A stretch of 64,000 nucleotides of DNA from Amycolatopsis deserti (GCF_014653945.1 NZ_BNAU01000009.1:1-64000); one strand, 5' to 3'; positions 1 to 9,966 are shown, counted from the stretch's first letter. A program made the numbers and translations. The notes: generated by a model not told the origin, from the letters alone.

Positions 1-446
1 GCCTGATCGCCCGGTTCGGCTCCAAGAACCTGATCGTGGCCGGGCTGTGGGCACTGGCCGCGGGCCTGGTGTGGCTGTCCTTCGCCCGCCCCACCGGATC
101 CTTCGTGATCGACGTGCTACCCGCCTCGCTGGTGGCCGCCCTCGGGCAGGCGCTGGCGTTCATCCCCTCCCTGGGCATGGCCCTCTCCAGCGCCAAACCC
201 GAGGAAGACGGACTCGCCTCCGGCATCGTCAACACCGCCTACCAAATCGGCTCCGCCCTCGGCCTGGCCGCGATGACCGCACTCGCCCTCACCTCCGGCG
301 CCGGCGAACTCGGCAACACCATCGCCCTCACCAACGGCTTCTCCGCCGCCTTCCTCGGCGCCGCCGCCCTCGCCATCCTCGGCGGCTTCCTCGCACTCGC
401 CACGATCCGCACGGAAGCGCCCAAGCAGGAGGTGAGCAGCCTCTGA
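1..446 (+). CDS. MFS drug-efflux transporter, C-terminal part (5' truncated)
   Basis: The reading frame is open from base 3 and the gene starts before the window. The visible 147 residues contain about four hydrophobic segments typical of the last helices of a 14-helix DHA2 (EmrB/QacA-like) exporter. They include the family-typical stretch GLASGIVNTAYQIGSALGLA and end in a short charged tail. Such proteins export toxic compounds using the proton gradient. A perfect 18-bp hairpin follows 27 bases after the stop. The substrate cannot be told from this fragment. The family call is firm; the subfamily rests on the C-terminal signature only. Confidence 0.85.
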   Translation, partial: LIARFGSKNLIVAGLWALAAGLVWLSFARPTGSFVIDVLPASLVAALGQALAFIPSLGMALSSAKPEEDGLASGIVNTAYQIGSALGLAAMTALALTSGAGELGNTIALTNGFSAAFLGAAALAILGGFLALATIRTEAPKQEVSSL

Positions 447-473
447 AGCCCGACGACTGTCCCACCCGAGACT

Positions 474-513
474 GGAACGGCCGGCGAGCGGCGAACCGCT
501 CGCCGGCCGTTCC
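474..513 (+). terminator. Hairpin downstream of the MFS gene
   Basis: A perfect 18-bp inverted repeat (474-491 with 496-513) encloses a CGAA tetraloop. No T-run follows. This matches the U-less hairpins often found at 3' ends of high-GC actinobacterial genes, so termination or 3'-end protection is inferred rather than shown. Confidence 0.6.
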
Positions 514-611
514 CGCGCCGCGGCTCGTCCTCGCGTGAACTGGCCCGGCGACCGATCAGCCGTCGACGGCGGGGCGGACCAGGCGCCGGGACGACCCTGG
601 TCCCATGCTTG

Positions 612-688
612 TGGTGCCCCCGGCAGGACTCGAACCTGCGACCTAGAGATTAGAAGGCTCTTGCTCTATCCGGCTGAGCTACGAGGGC
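612..688 (-). tRNA. tRNA-Arg (anticodon UCU), CCA encoded
   Basis: Read on the minus strand the 77 bases fold as a full cloverleaf: 7-bp acceptor stem (682-688 with 616-622), 4-bp D stem, 5-bp T stem with TTCGAGT loop, discriminator A and an encoded CCA (612-614). The anticodon loop CTTCTAA gives UCU, which reads AGA and AGG, rare arginine codons in this GC-rich genome. The last anticodon-stem pair (31-39) is a C/U mismatch; the other four pairs are canonical. Confidence 0.93.
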
Positions 689-771
689 CTGGCGCCGACG
701 ACCCGCAGGCCGTCCTGACCTGCAGTTTAGTCAACGTCACTTCCCCTATCGCCGGACGGCGGGGGAACGTT

Positions 772-1515
772 TCAACCTCGGCCGATGAACGGCATCTTCG
801 TCGCCGTCACCGTCATGAACTGCACGTTCGCCGTGAGCGGGAGGTCCGCCATGTACCGCACGGCCTCCGCGACGTGTCTCGCGTCGAACGTGGGTTCGGG
901 CAGTTCACGGCCGTCGGCCTGGCGGGCGCCCCGCGCGATGCCCGCGGTCATCTCCGTCGCCGCGTTGCCGATGTCGATTTGGCCACACGCGATGTCGTAC
1001 GGGCGCCCGTCCAGCGACAGCGACTTCGTCAGGCCGGTGATGGCGTGCTTCGTCGCCGTGTAGGCCGCGCTGCCGGGGCGCGGGGTGTGCGCCGAGATGG
1101 AGCCGTTGTTGATGATGCGGCCGCCGCGCGGGTCCTGGTGCTTCATGATCCGGAACGCCTCGCGGGCGCACAGGAACGCGCCGGTCAGGTTCACCGCCAC
1201 GGTGTGCTGCCACGCCTCGACCGGGATCTCGTCCGGATCGCCGGCCGGGCCGAACGTGCCGGCGTTGTTGAACAGCACGTCGACCCGGCCCCAGCGGTCC
1301 GTCACGGCTTCGAACAGGGCGCTGACCTGGGCGGGGTCGGTGACGTCGGCCGGGTGCACCAGGGCGTCCGGCGCGCCGGCGGCGGTCTCCGCCAGGGCGT
1401 CGGCTCTGCGGCCGGCCAGCGCGACGCGGTAGCCGGCGTCCAGCAGCCCCCGCGCCACGTCCCGGCCGATGCCGGAACCCGCACCCGTCACGACGGCGAC
1501 CCCACCCATGCGCAC
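772..1515 (-). CDS. SDR family oxidoreductase
   Basis: A 247-residue classical short-chain dehydrogenase/reductase. The cofactor motif TGAGSGIG is at residues 10-17, NNAG at about 83-86, the catalytic Ser at 139, and YTATK gives Tyr152 and Lys156. The arginines after the second strand (AGRR, residues 34-37) suggest NADP(H) over NAD(H). It lies 46 bases after the stop codon's neighbour gene, a quinone-oxidoreductase-like gene on the same strand, so the two may be co-transcribed. An ATG two codons downstream (1509) is an equally possible start. The substrate is unknown; family membership is certain. Confidence 0.9.
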   Translation of the reverse strand: MRMGGVAVVTGAGSGIGRDVARGLLDAGYRVALAGRRADALAETAAGAPDALVHPADVTDPAQVSALFEAVTDRWGRVDVLFNNAGTFGPAGDPDEIPVEAWQHTVAVNLTGAFLCAREAFRIMKHQDPRGGRIINNGSISAHTPRPGSAAYTATKHAITGLTKSLSLDGRPYDIACGQIDIGNAATEMTAGIARGARQADGRELPEPTFDARHVAEAVRYMADLPLTANVQFMTVTATKMPFIGRG

Positions 1516-1561
1516 CTCCCGCCAGCACCGGCCCCAGCCGAACCACAGCCAGGCCGTTCGC

Positions 1562-2470
1562 CTACACAGTCAACACGACCTTGCCACGTCCGTGCCCGGT
1601 CTCGATCTCCCGGTGCGCCTCGGCGGCCTCATCCAAGGCGTACGTCCGCCGCACCAGGAAGCTCAGCTCGCCCCGGGCGTACATGCCGGCCACCTCGGCC
1701 AGCCGCTCGGCCGACCGCTGCCCGCGCACCAGCTGCACGCCCAGCGACTCCGCCCGGCCGTGGTCCACCAGGGTGACCACGCGACGCCGCTCCTTCACCA
1801 GGGCGAGTGAAAGATCGAGCGCCGGACCACCCGCGCCGTCCAGGACCGCGTGCACTCCACCGGGTGCGAGCGTTCGCAGCCGGTCCTCCAGACCCTCGCC
1901 GTAGACGACCGGCGTCGCCCCGAGCGAGCGCACGTAGTCCTGGTTCGCCTCGCTCGCGGTGCCGATCACGGTCGCACCCCACCGCCGCGCCAGCTGCACC
2001 GCCGCGGTACCGACCGAACCCGCCGCCGCGTGGATCAGCACCGTGTCGCCCTCGCCGACCTCGAGCTGCCGCAACGCCATGTACGCGGTCTGCGTCCCGG
2101 CGGTGAACCCGCCCGCGACGGTCCACGGCATACCCGCGGGCTTCGAAGTGATCTGGTCCTCCCCGACCACCACGAACTCGGCGTAGCAGCCGAGCACGTT
2201 GTAGCCGAGTACCTCGTCACCCACCGACCACGCCGCCCCGTCCCCGACCTGGTCGACCACGCCGGCGAACTCGTTGCCGGGGATCCGCGGCCAGGTCAGC
2301 CCCGTCGCGTACGGCGGCTCCCAGCCGGCCCGGACCGCCGCGTCGAACGGCTGGACACCCGCCGCCCGCACGCGGACCCGGACCTGTCCCGGGCCCGCCT
2401 GGGGGTCCGGGAGGTCCATGGTGCGCAGAACCTCGGGACCACCGGGCTCGGTGAACGCCGCTGCCTTCAT
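1562..2470 (-). CDS. NADPH:quinone-reductase-like medium-chain oxidoreductase
   Basis: A 302-residue zinc-independent medium-chain dehydrogenase/reductase of the quinone oxidoreductase type. It has the GroES-like N-terminal domain (PGNEFAGVV near 64-72) and the Rossmann motif AAAGSVG at 148-154. There are no structural-zinc cysteines, which fits the quinone/enone reductase branch. Start ATG 2470 is preceded by a GAGGAG ribosome-binding site. The promoter carries a 20-bp palindrome in a 19-bp spacer, the layout of SoxR/MerR-activated genes. Streptomyces SoxR is known to control an oxidoreductase of this kind, so a role in the response to redox-active compounds is a reasonable inference. Confidence 0.88.
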   Translation of the reverse strand: MKAAAFTEPGGPEVLRTMDLPDPQAGPGQVRVRVRAAGVQPFDAAVRAGWEPPYATGLTWPRIPGNEFAGVVDQVGDGAAWSVGDEVLGYNVLGCYAEFVVVGEDQITSKPAGMPWTVAGGFTAGTQTAYMALRQLEVGEGDTVLIHAAAGSVGTAAVQLARRWGATVIGTASEANQDYVRSLGATPVVYGEGLEDRLRTLAPGGVHAVLDGAGGPALDLSLALVKERRRVVTLVDHGRAESLGVQLVRGQRSAERLAEVAGMYARGELSFLVRRTYALDEAAEAHREIETGHGRGKVVLTV

Positions 2471-2503
2471 GAAGTGCCTCCTCGATCTCGGCCTGCGAGA
2501 TCA

Positions 2504-2534
2504 ACGGTGGCACCTCCAGTTAACTGGAGGTCAA
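2504..2534 (-). promoter_or_regulatory. SoxR/MerR-type promoter with 20-bp palindromic operator
   Basis: On the minus strand a -35 TTGACC (2534-2529) is followed by exactly 19 bases and a -10-like CACCGT (2509-2504). The spacer and -35 contain the perfect palindrome ACCTCCAGTTAACTGGAGGT (2512-2531). The SoxR box consensus CCTCAAGTTAACTTGAGG differs by one symmetric pair, and the overlong 19-bp spacing is the hallmark of MerR-family activation. No soxR gene is in the window. Confidence 0.75.
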
Positions 2535-2536
2535 CG

Positions 2537-2570
2537 AAAAAGCTCCCCGCGCCCGGTGGACGCGGGGAGC
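2537..2570 (-). terminator. Rho-independent terminator of lpd
   Basis: A perfect 10-bp stem (2570-2561 with 2551-2542) with a 9-base loop is followed on the minus strand by CTTTTT. It lies 12 bases beyond the lpd stop and just upstream of the SoxR-type promoter, isolating the two genes. Confidence 0.85.
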
Positions 2571-2581
2571 CCGATCGTGGA

Positions 2582-3979
2582 TCAGAAGTTGATCATGTGT
2601 CCGGCGAGGCCGTGGATGGCCTCCTTGACCGCCTCGCCGAGGGTCGGGTGCGCGTGCACGTTCCGGGCCACCTCGTGCACCGTCAGGTCCCACTGCTGCG
2701 CCAGCGTCAGCTCCGGCAGCAGCTCCGTCACGTCCGGCCCGATCAGGTGCGCGCCGAGCAGCTCGCCGTACTTGCCGTCGGACAGGATCTTGACGAAACC
2801 GCCCGCGTCGGCGAGGCCGTGCGCCTTGCCGTTGGCCGTGAACGGGAACTTGGCGACCTGCACGTCGTAGCCCTGCTCGCGCGCCTGCGCCTCGGTCAGG
2901 CCGAAGCTCGCGACCTGCGGCTGGCAGTACGTCGCGCGCGGGATCATGGTGTAGTCCAGCTCCATGGTCTCCGCACCGCCGATCGTCTCGGCCGCCACGA
3001 TGCCCATCGACTCCGCCGCGTGGGCGAGCATCAGCTTCGCGGTGACGTCACCGATCGCGAAGATGTGCGGCACGTTCGTGCGGCAGCGCCCGTCGACCGC
3101 GATGGCGCGGCGCTCGGTCAGCTCGACGCCGGTGTTCTCCAGCCCGTAGCCCTCGACGCGCGGCTGGAAGCCGATCGCCTGCAGGACCTTGTCGGCCTCC
3201 AGCGTCTGCTGGCTGCCGTTGCTGGACACGGTGACCTTGACCTTGGCGCCGCTGTCGTCGATGCTCTCGACCTTGGTGCCGGTCAGGACCTTGATGCCGA
3301 GCTTCTTGTAGCGCTTGGCCAGCTCCTTGGACACGTCCGCGTCCTCCAGCGGCACCATGCGGTCCAGGAACTCGACGATCGTCACGTCCACGCCGTAGTT
3401 GTGCATGACGTAGGCGAACTCGACGCCGATCGCGCCGGCACCGGCGATGATGATGCTGCCCGGCAGCTCGCGGGAGAGGATCTGCTCCTCGTAGGTCACC
3501 ACGCGCTCGGACAGCTGCGTGCCCGGCAGCAGCTTGGTGGTGGCGCCGGCGGCGATGATGCAGTGGTCGAAGGTGACGGTCTCGGTGCCGTTCTCACCGG
3601 TGACCTCGATGGTGTGCGCGTCGGTGAACTTGCCGCGCCCGGTGAATTCCTGAATGTTGTTCTTCTTCATCAGGAAGTGCACGCCCTTGACGCGGCCGTC
3701 GGCGACCGAGCGGCTGCGGTCGAACGCGGCGCCGTAGTCGAAGGTGATCGGCCCGTCCGAGCTGATCCCGAAGGTCTTGGCCTCCTTGGTGACCAGGTGG
3801 GCGAGCTCCGCGTTGCGCAGCAGCGCCTTCGACGGGATGCACCCGACGTTCAGGCACACGCCGCCCCAGTACTTCTCCTCGACGATCGCCGTCTTCAGGC
3901 CGAGCTGCGAAGCCCGGATCGCCGCGACATACCCGCCGGGCCCGGCACCCAGCACCACAACGTCGAAATGCGCACTCAT
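2582..3979 (-). CDS. lpd: Dihydrolipoyl dehydrogenase (E3)
   Basis: 465 residues, full length for lipoamide dehydrogenase, the FAD enzyme that reoxidises dihydrolipoamide of the 2-oxoacid dehydrogenase and glycine cleavage complexes. It shows the FAD motif GAGPGG near the N-terminus, the redox disulfide CLNVGC (Cys42 and Cys47), the NAD motif GAGAIG, and the catalytic His444-Pro/Glu449 pair near the C-terminus. I chose ATG 3979 ([11 protein letters not shown]), the usual N-terminus of actinobacterial homologues; a GTG three codons upstream (3988) is possible. The gene stands alone with its own terminator, far from the gcv genes at 37-41 kb that would use its product. Confidence 0.97.
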   Translation of the reverse strand: MSAHFDVVVLGAGPGGYVAAIRASQLGLKTAIVEEKYWGGVCLNVGCIPSKALLRNAELAHLVTKEAKTFGISSDGPITFDYGAAFDRSRSVADGRVKGVHFLMKKNNIQEFTGRGKFTDAHTIEVTGENGTETVTFDHCIIAAGATTKLLPGTQLSERVVTYEEQILSRELPGSIIIAGAGAIGVEFAYVMHNYGVDVTIVEFLDRMVPLEDADVSKELAKRYKKLGIKVLTGTKVESIDDSGAKVKVTVSSNGSQQTLEADKVLQAIGFQPRVEGYGLENTGVELTERRAIAVDGRCRTNVPHIFAIGDVTAKLMLAHAAESMGIVAAETIGGAETMELDYTMIPRATYCQPQVASFGLTEAQAREQGYDVQVAKFPFTANGKAHGLADAGGFVKILSDGKYGELLGAHLIGPDVTELLPELTLAQQWDLTVHEVARNVHAHPTLGEAVKEAIHGLAGHMINF

Positions 3980-4007
3980 ACCCGCCACCCTATGCCCTCG
4001 CGGGAGA

Positions 4008-4039
4008 GCCGGTCGTGGGTGCTCGGACCCACGACCGGC
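4008..4039 (-). terminator. Hairpin terminator of the deazaflavin-oxidoreductase gene
   Basis: A 13-bp perfect inverted repeat (4008-4020 with 4027-4039) with a 6-base loop begins 6 bases after the stop of the minus-strand gene ending at 4046. There is no T-run. Confidence 0.6.
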
Positions 4040-4045
4040 CCCTGA

Positions 4046-4450
4046 TCAGGCGCGCTCGAGGATCACGACGGGGATCTTGCGGTCGGTCTTGCGCTGGTAG
4101 TCGTCGTAAGCCGGCCACACCTTCGCCATCTTCGGCCAGAGCACCTCGCGCTCCTCGTCGGTCGCGGTGCGGGCCTTGGCGGTGAACTTGTCGGCCTTGA
4201 CCTGCACCTTGACCTCGGGGTTGGCCTGCAGGTTGAGGTACCAGCCGGGGTGCTGGGGCGCGCCGCCCTTGGACGCGACGATCACGTAGTCGCCCTCGTG
4301 CTCCTGGTAGATCAGGGCGAACTTGCGCTCCTGACCGGACTTGCGGCCGACGGTGGTGAGGATCAGGATCGGGGCGCCCTTCTCCCAGTCGTGACCGACT
4401 TCACCATCGGTTTCCTCGTAGCGCCGTACGTGTTCGTCGCCGTAGAGCAT
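4046..4450 (-). CDS. Nitroreductase/deazaflavin-dependent oxidoreductase family protein
   Basis: A 134-residue protein of the DUF385/Ddn-like split beta-barrel group, which in actinobacteria binds F420 (or flavin) and reduces small molecules. Motifs typical of the group are ILTTVGRKSGQERKFAL, YVIVASKGGAPQHPGWYLNL and VWPAYDDYQ. ATG 4450 is preceded by AAGGA at good spacing; the longer upstream frame has no ribosome-binding site. It is divergent from the lacI-type gene at 4621, with a 170-bp shared control region that holds a short inverted repeat TGGTCctGACCA at 4553-4564. The natural substrate is unknown. Confidence 0.88.
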   Translation of the reverse strand: MLYGDEHVRRYEETDGEVGHDWEKGAPILILTTVGRKSGQERKFALIYQEHEGDYVIVASKGGAPQHPGWYLNLQANPEVKVQVKADKFTAKARTATDEEREVLWPKMAKVWPAYDDYQRKTDRKIPVVILERA

Positions 4451-4620
4451 GCGGGGGTCCTTTCGTTTCGGCGGACTTCTCCGTGATTTCGCAACGCGCG
4501 GGGGCGCGGGGGTATTTCCGGGGTCACTTTCGGTGATCCCCACTCGCTCGGGTGGTCCTGACCAGGCAAAAGCCGGAAACCGACCTAGAATTCGGCCCAA
4601 CGCCGACCGCGGGAGGAACG

Positions 4621-5670
4621 ATGAGCGACCGGCAGCACGTGACGCTCGAGGACGTGGCGAGGACCGCCGAGGTCTCGCTCGCGACGGCGTCGCGTGCGCT
4701 CAACGGCACCACCAGAGTGCGCGACGACCTGCGGGAGCGGGTCCTGTCCGCCGCCGCGGAGCTGGCCTACACGCCCAACGCGCACGCGCAGGCTCTCGCC
4801 GGCGGGTCGCGCCGGACGGTGGGGGTGATCTGCCACGACATCAGCGACCCGTACTTCGCGGCGATCACCCGTGGGGTGATGCGGGTGGCCGACAGCCACG
4901 GCCTGCTCGTGATGCTGGCCGGGACGTTCGCTGATCCGGATCGGGAGCTGGCGTGCGTGTCGACGCTGCGGGCGCAGCGGGCGTCGGCGATCCTGCTGAC
5001 CGGTTCGGCGTTCGAGGACCGGGCGTGGGAGCGGCGGATGGCGGCCGAGCTGGAGCCCTACCGGCGCGGGGGCGGGCGGGTGGCCGTCGTGACGCGGCAC
5101 CGGTCGCTCAAGGCGGACACGATCGCGCCGGACAACCGGGGCGGTGCGCGGGCGCTGGTCGAGGCGATGCACCGGCTGGGCCACCGGCGGTTCGCGGTGG
5201 TGACGGGGCCGCCGCAGCTGACCACAGTGGCCGATCGGGTGGCCGGGTTCCGGGAGGGGCTGGCCGGGCTCGGGGTCGAACTGTCCGATCGGGACGTGTT
5301 CGCCGGTTCGTTCGACCGGGACGGCGGCTACGACGCGACGAGGGCCCTCCTTTCGGCGAAACACAAGGCGACGTGCGTGCTGGCTGCTTCGGACGTGATG
5401 GCGGTCGGGGCGGTGAGCGCACTGCGGGCGGCGGGACTGTCGGTGCCGGAGGATGTTTCGGTCACCGGCTTCGACGACGTGCCGCTGGTGCGGGATTTCG
5501 TGCCCGGGTTGACGACGGTGTCGTTGCCGCTGGAGCGCATCGGGGCGGAGGCGCTGGAGCTGGCCCTGGACGAGAGCGGGGGCGCCGGCCGGGGCCGCGT
5601 CCGGCGGCTGTCGGGGGAGGTGCTGGTCCGCGAGAGCACGGCGAAGCCCCGCCGCCGGCGGCGGGGGTAG
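4621..5670 (+). CDS. LacI family transcriptional regulator
   Basis: 349 residues. The N-terminal LacI helix-turn-helix (TLEDVARTAEVSLATASRALNG, split across residues 8-29) and hinge helix are followed by a periplasmic-binding-protein fold from about residue 65 (VGVICHDISDPYFAAITRGV) to the C-terminal PLERIGAEAL region. ATG 4621 follows GGGAGGA by 5 bases. Family members are ligand-released repressors, usually of sugar genes, but no sugar operon is adjacent. Its divergent partner is the F420/DUF385-type gene. Immediately downstream lies the 23-bp repeat array. Confidence 0.93.
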   Translation: MSDRQHVTLEDVARTAEVSLATASRALNGTTRVRDDLRERVLSAAAELAYTPNAHAQALAGGSRRTVGVICHDISDPYFAAITRGVMRVADSHGLLVMLAGTFADPDRELACVSTLRAQRASAILLTGSAFEDRAWERRMAAELEPYRRGGGRVAVVTRHRSLKADTIAPDNRGGARALVEAMHRLGHRRFAVVTGPPQLTTVADRVAGFREGLAGLGVELSDRDVFAGSFDRDGGYDATRALLSAKHKATCVLAASDVMAVGAVSALRAAGLSVPEDVSVTGFDDVPLVRDFVPGLTTVSLPLERIGAEALELALDESGGAGRGRVRRLSGEVLVRESTAKPRRRRRG

Positions 5671-5745
5671 GGGCTGGGCTGCGGGGTCTGCGGCGGCAGG
5701 CTTCGAGGGTGGGCTTCGGGGTGGGCTTCGGTGGCCGGCTTCGGG

Positions 5746-6395
5746 GCACGAGAGGGCCACTCGCGACGGCGCGAGAGGGCCACTCGCGCCGTCACGAAAA
5801 GGCCAGTCACCGCCGCACGACAGGGCCACTCGCACCGGCACGAGAAGAACCACTCGTAGGCGCACGAGAGGCCCAGTCGCCCACCCCCGCACGACGGGGC
5901 GACTGGCACCGGCACGAGATGGACCAGTCGCAGGCGCACGAGAGGCCCAGTCGCCCACCCCCGCACGAGAGGACCACTCGCGACCCCACGAAAGGGCCAG
6001 TCACCGCCGCACGACAGGGCCACACACAGCGGCACGAGAAGGACCACTCGTAGGCGCACGAGAGGGCCAGTCGCTCGCCCTCGCGCGAGAGGGCCAGTCG
6101 CAGCCACGCTAGTGGGCCACTCATCGCCGCACGAGAGGACCAACCGCACGTGACCATGCGAGAGGACCACTCATCGCCGCATGAGGGGGCTAGTCACCGT
6201 CGCGCGAGAGGACCACTCGCGGCAGCACGAGAGGACCGTCTGCGAGCTCACGAAGGGGCCACCCGCGGCAGCGCGAGTGGTCCAGTCACGGGCGTACGAA
6301 ACGACCACTCGCGGCAGCACGGCAGCGCCACTCGCGGCGGCACGGCAGCGCCGTCCGCGGTAGCGCGGGAGGACCACCCGCTGCAGCGAGCGAAC
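5746..6395. repeat. Array of about 27 degenerate 23-bp repeats
   Basis: The stretch is built of units 22-27 bp long, mostly 23 bp. Each has a core like GAGAGGnCCACTCGC followed by a variable GC-rich octamer ending in CAC or CGC. The core is an imperfect palindrome (GCGAG...CTCGC), so each unit can form a small hairpin. Units 3-6 (from 5793) recur as units 11-14 (from 5987), a 194-bp higher-order repeat, showing growth by segmental duplication. Because 23 is not a multiple of three, the long open frames crossing it shift phase with each unit and are not genes. The rest of 5671-6445 (G-rich CTTCGGGGTGGG repeats at 5690-5745, and 6396-6445) shows no gene. Confidence 0.85.
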
Positions 6396-6445
6396 CACCA
6401 GCCAGCGCCCGAGTGGACCGTCACCAGCCCAACAACCCGCCGCGC

Positions 6446-7384
6446 TCAATAGCAGGCCGACACCACCGGCAGGCACACGTACGTGTCCCCCCAATGCCCG
6501 TGCCCCGTGGCATTCGTGGCGTAGCGGATCAGCGGCGCGAGCCGTGCGACGCCCGTGGCCAGCGACTCCTGATTGCGCTGCAACATGCCGGTCAGCTGGT
6601 CCAGCGAACCCAGCACCGCGCGCAACGCGACATCGTTGTCATCGACCATCCCCCGCACCTGCCGCGACAACTCCCGCGCCCCGGCCAGCAACGTCGAAAT
6701 CGCCTGGGTGCGGGCCGCCACCTCGGCCAGCACCAGGTTTCCGTCCGACAGCAACCGCACCAGCGCGGAGTCCCGGTCCGACAGTGTTCGCGACACCGCC
6801 GCCGTGTTCGCCAGCAGCCTCGACAACGCCGCGTTCCGCGACGCGATCGTCTCCGACAGCTGCGTCAAACCGGACAACGCGCCCCGCACCGTGGGCCCGC
6901 CGGGCAGCGCCTCCGCCAGCACCTCGAACGACCGCGCCAGCCCCTCCGTGTCCAGCGAACGAACCGTCGTCGACAGGTCCCGGAACGCGTCCAGCACGTC
7001 GTAGGGCGCCACCGTCCGCTCCCGCGGGATCACGTCCTCCAGCGGCGCCGCGCCGAGCGGGTCCAGCGCCAGGTACTTCTGCCCCAGCAGCGTCTTGATC
7101 TTGATCGCCGCCGTCGTCCGATCACCCAGCCAGGTGTCCTCGACCTTGAACCTGACCCGCACGGACCCACCGTCCAGCCCGACATCCACGACCTTGCCGA
7201 CCTTCACGCCGGCCACCCGCACCTCGTCGTCGACCGCGAGCCCCGCCGCTTCGCTGAATTCCGCCTCGTACGCAATCCCCGCCCCGATGATCGGCAGCGA
7301 GTCCGCATTCGCCGCCGCGACCAAGGCCAGCACCAGCACCACGAGCCCGGCAATTCCAATACCGACAGGATCCCGATCACGCAT
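6446..7384 (-). CDS. MCE family (MlaD-like) protein, solitary
   Basis: 312 residues. One N-terminal membrane helix (GIAGLVVLVLALVAAANA, about residues 8-26) precedes a single MCE/MlaD domain (residues 35-120, with VRVAGVKVGKV and LLGQKYLALDP) and a long alpha-helical tail rich in Leu/Ser/Arg. MCE proteins form envelope channels that carry lipids or sterols, normally six per operon with YrbE permeases. Here none of those partners is present, so this is an orphan MCE gene. ATG 7384 follows GGAAGG. The C-terminus ends close to the 23-bp repeat array. Divergent from a TetR gene that probably regulates it. Confidence 0.9.
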   Translation of the reverse strand: MRDRDPVGIGIAGLVVLVLALVAAANADSLPIIGAGIAYEAEFSEAAGLAVDDEVRVAGVKVGKVVDVGLDGGSVRVRFKVEDTWLGDRTTAAIKIKTLLGQKYLALDPLGAAPLEDVIPRERTVAPYDVLDAFRDLSTTVRSLDTEGLARSFEVLAEALPGGPTVRGALSGLTQLSETIASRNAALSRLLANTAAVSRTLSDRDSALVRLLSDGNLVLAEVAARTQAISTLLAGARELSRQVRGMVDDNDVALRAVLGSLDQLTGMLQRNQESLATGVARLAPLIRYATNATGHGHWGDTYVCLPVVSACY

Positions 7385-7445
7385 GCGCGGCCCCTTCCAC
7401 CGGGTTACGCTCTTAACACGTGCCTCCGATCGAATGACGTATTCG

Positions 7446-7457
7446 CCGACATGTCGG
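7446..7457. promoter_or_regulatory. Palindrome in the mce/tetR divergent region
   Basis: The perfect 12-bp palindrome CCGACATGTCGG lies between the two start codons, where a TetR-type repressor would control both itself and the MCE gene. Operator function is inferred from position and symmetry only. Confidence 0.45.
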
Positions 7458-7500
7458 AAAAGAACAACTCCGTCGGGTGACCCGTGCCAGCATGTCGCCC

Positions 7501-8118
7501 ATGACGGACTCCGAGCCCCGGTGGCGGAGACTCGAACCGGACCAGCGCAGGGAGCAGATCTTCGCCTGCGCCGCCCGGCTCTTCGGCGAACGCCCGTACG
7601 CCGAGGTGTCCACATCGGACATCGCGGCGGCGGCGGGCGTCGCCCGCGGGCTGATCAACCACTACTTCGGCACCAAGCGCCAGCTGTACCTCTCGGTGCT
7701 GCGCCGTACGATGACGATCCCGACCGCGGCGCTGGACATCGTCACCGACGGCCCGCTCGAGGAGAAGGCCCGCGTCGCGGTCGACTGGTTCCTCACCCTC
7801 GTCACCAAACAGGGCAAGACCTGGCTGGTGGCCACTGCCCCGGATGGCCTGGGCAGCGACCCCGAGGTCGAGGAAATCCTCGTCGAGGCCGAACGGCGCT
7901 CGGCCGCCCGCGTGCTGGAAGCGCTGGGCGTGAAGGTCGACCCCGCGCACTCCGAGGCCTGCAACGCGCTGATCCGCGCCTACGGCGGCATGGTCAAGGC
8001 CGCCGGCCGCGAGTGGCTGCTGCGCGGCGACCTCGACCGCGACCAGGTGCACACGCTGCTGTCGCGCTCGCTGGTGACGCTGATCGAGGAGGTGTTCCCC
8101 ACGGTCACCGATACGTGA
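7501..8118 (+). CDS. TetR/AcrR family regulator
   Basis: About 205 residues. The N-terminal TetR helix-turn-helix is clear (FGERPYAEVSTSDIAAAAGV, then ARGLINHYFGTKRQLYLSV). The C-terminal ligand domain is not diagnostic. Three in-frame starts exist (GTG 7477, ATG 7492, ATG 7501). None has a strong ribosome-binding site; I chose 7501 because the conserved part begins just after it. It is divergent from the MCE gene, and its last 14 bases overlap the convergent phosphatase gene. Likely a local repressor of the MCE gene. Confidence 0.88.
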   Translation: MTDSEPRWRRLEPDQRREQIFACAARLFGERPYAEVSTSDIAAAAGVARGLINHYFGTKRQLYLSVLRRTMTIPTAALDIVTDGPLEEKARVAVDWFLTLVTKQGKTWLVATAPDGLGSDPEVEEILVEAERRSAARVLEALGVKVDPAHSEACNALIRAYGGMVKAAGREWLLRGDLDRDQVHTLLSRSLVTLIEEVFPTVTDT

Positions 8119-8767
8119 GCAGGCGGGCGGCGCGGCCCTCGAAGTGCGCGTGGTCGTTGAACGACACGAGCGTGACCCCGCCGCGCCCGGACACCAGCTT
8201 GGTGATCCCGCAGTTCACCGTCACCCGGTTGAGCCGCAGCAACCCCATCGCCGGGTCGCCGAGCAGGTGCCCGGCCAGCGTGCCGATCACCCCGCCCGAG
8301 GTGAACACGACCGCGCTCTCGCCCTTGCGCAGCACGCCGACCAGGTCGGCCAGCGCCTCGCGCACCCGCTCGGCGAACCGCGGCCAGGTCTCCGCGCACG
8401 GGCTGTCGTTCCCGGCGCGGACCCACGCGGCGAGCGAGGAGTCCAGCACCTCCTGGTAGCCACGCGGGTCGCTGGCGTCCTGCAGCGCGCCGCCGCCGTG
8501 CCGGGCGACGATGTCGACGTGGTCGTACTCGTTCCAGCGCGGATCCTCCTTGGCCGAGGCGCCCGCCCCGAGCCAGTCCAGGACGATCTCCGCGGTGGCG
8601 CGCTGACGGGCCATCGACCCGGTCCGGCCCTCGGTGACGCGGATCTTGCGGCGCAGCAGCTCGGCGCCGACCACCGCGCCCTGCTCGATGCCGGTGCTGG
8701 ACAGCCGGTCGTAGTCGGCCGCGCCGAAAGAGGCCTGACCGTGCCGGATCAGGTGGATGGCGCCCAT
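8105..8767 (-). CDS. Histidine phosphatase family protein
   Basis: 220 residues of the phosphoglycerate-mutase-like superfamily. The phospho-accepting motif LIRHGQAS holds His9 near the N-terminus, and the later GGVIGTLAGHLL region matches the second catalytic-His block of the fold in a degenerate form. The enzyme would hydrolyse a phosphate ester through a phospho-histidine; the substrate is unknown. Start ATG 8767 has weak Shine-Dalgarno sequence. The 3' end overlaps the convergent TetR gene by 14 bp. Confidence 0.88.
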   Translation of the reverse strand: MGAIHLIRHGQASFGAADYDRLSSTGIEQGAVVGAELLRRKIRVTEGRTGSMARQRATAEIVLDWLGAGASAKEDPRWNEYDHVDIVARHGGGALQDASDPRGYQEVLDSSLAAWVRAGNDSPCAETWPRFAERVREALADLVGVLRKGESAVVFTSGGVIGTLAGHLLGDPAMGLLRLNRVTVNCGITKLVSGRGGVTLVSFNDHAHFEGRAARLLTYR

Positions 8768-8802
8768 CGGCCGTCCTTTCGCTCGCCGTGCCCCGCCGCA
8801 GC

Positions 8803-9966
<1,164 letters not shown>

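Noticed and set aside
535-1776. Long plus-strand frame over the tRNA and SDR genes
   Set aside because: It crosses a tRNA gene and lies antisense to a clear SDR gene; no start signal.
5746-6395. CRISPR array
   Set aside because: Units are themselves degenerate and contiguous, with no constant repeat/unique spacer alternation, and no cas genes are nearby.
4953-6452. Long open frames on both strands across the 23-bp repeat array
   Set aside because: The repeat period changes the reading phase at each unit, codon use is not biased at third positions, and no ribosome-binding sites are found.
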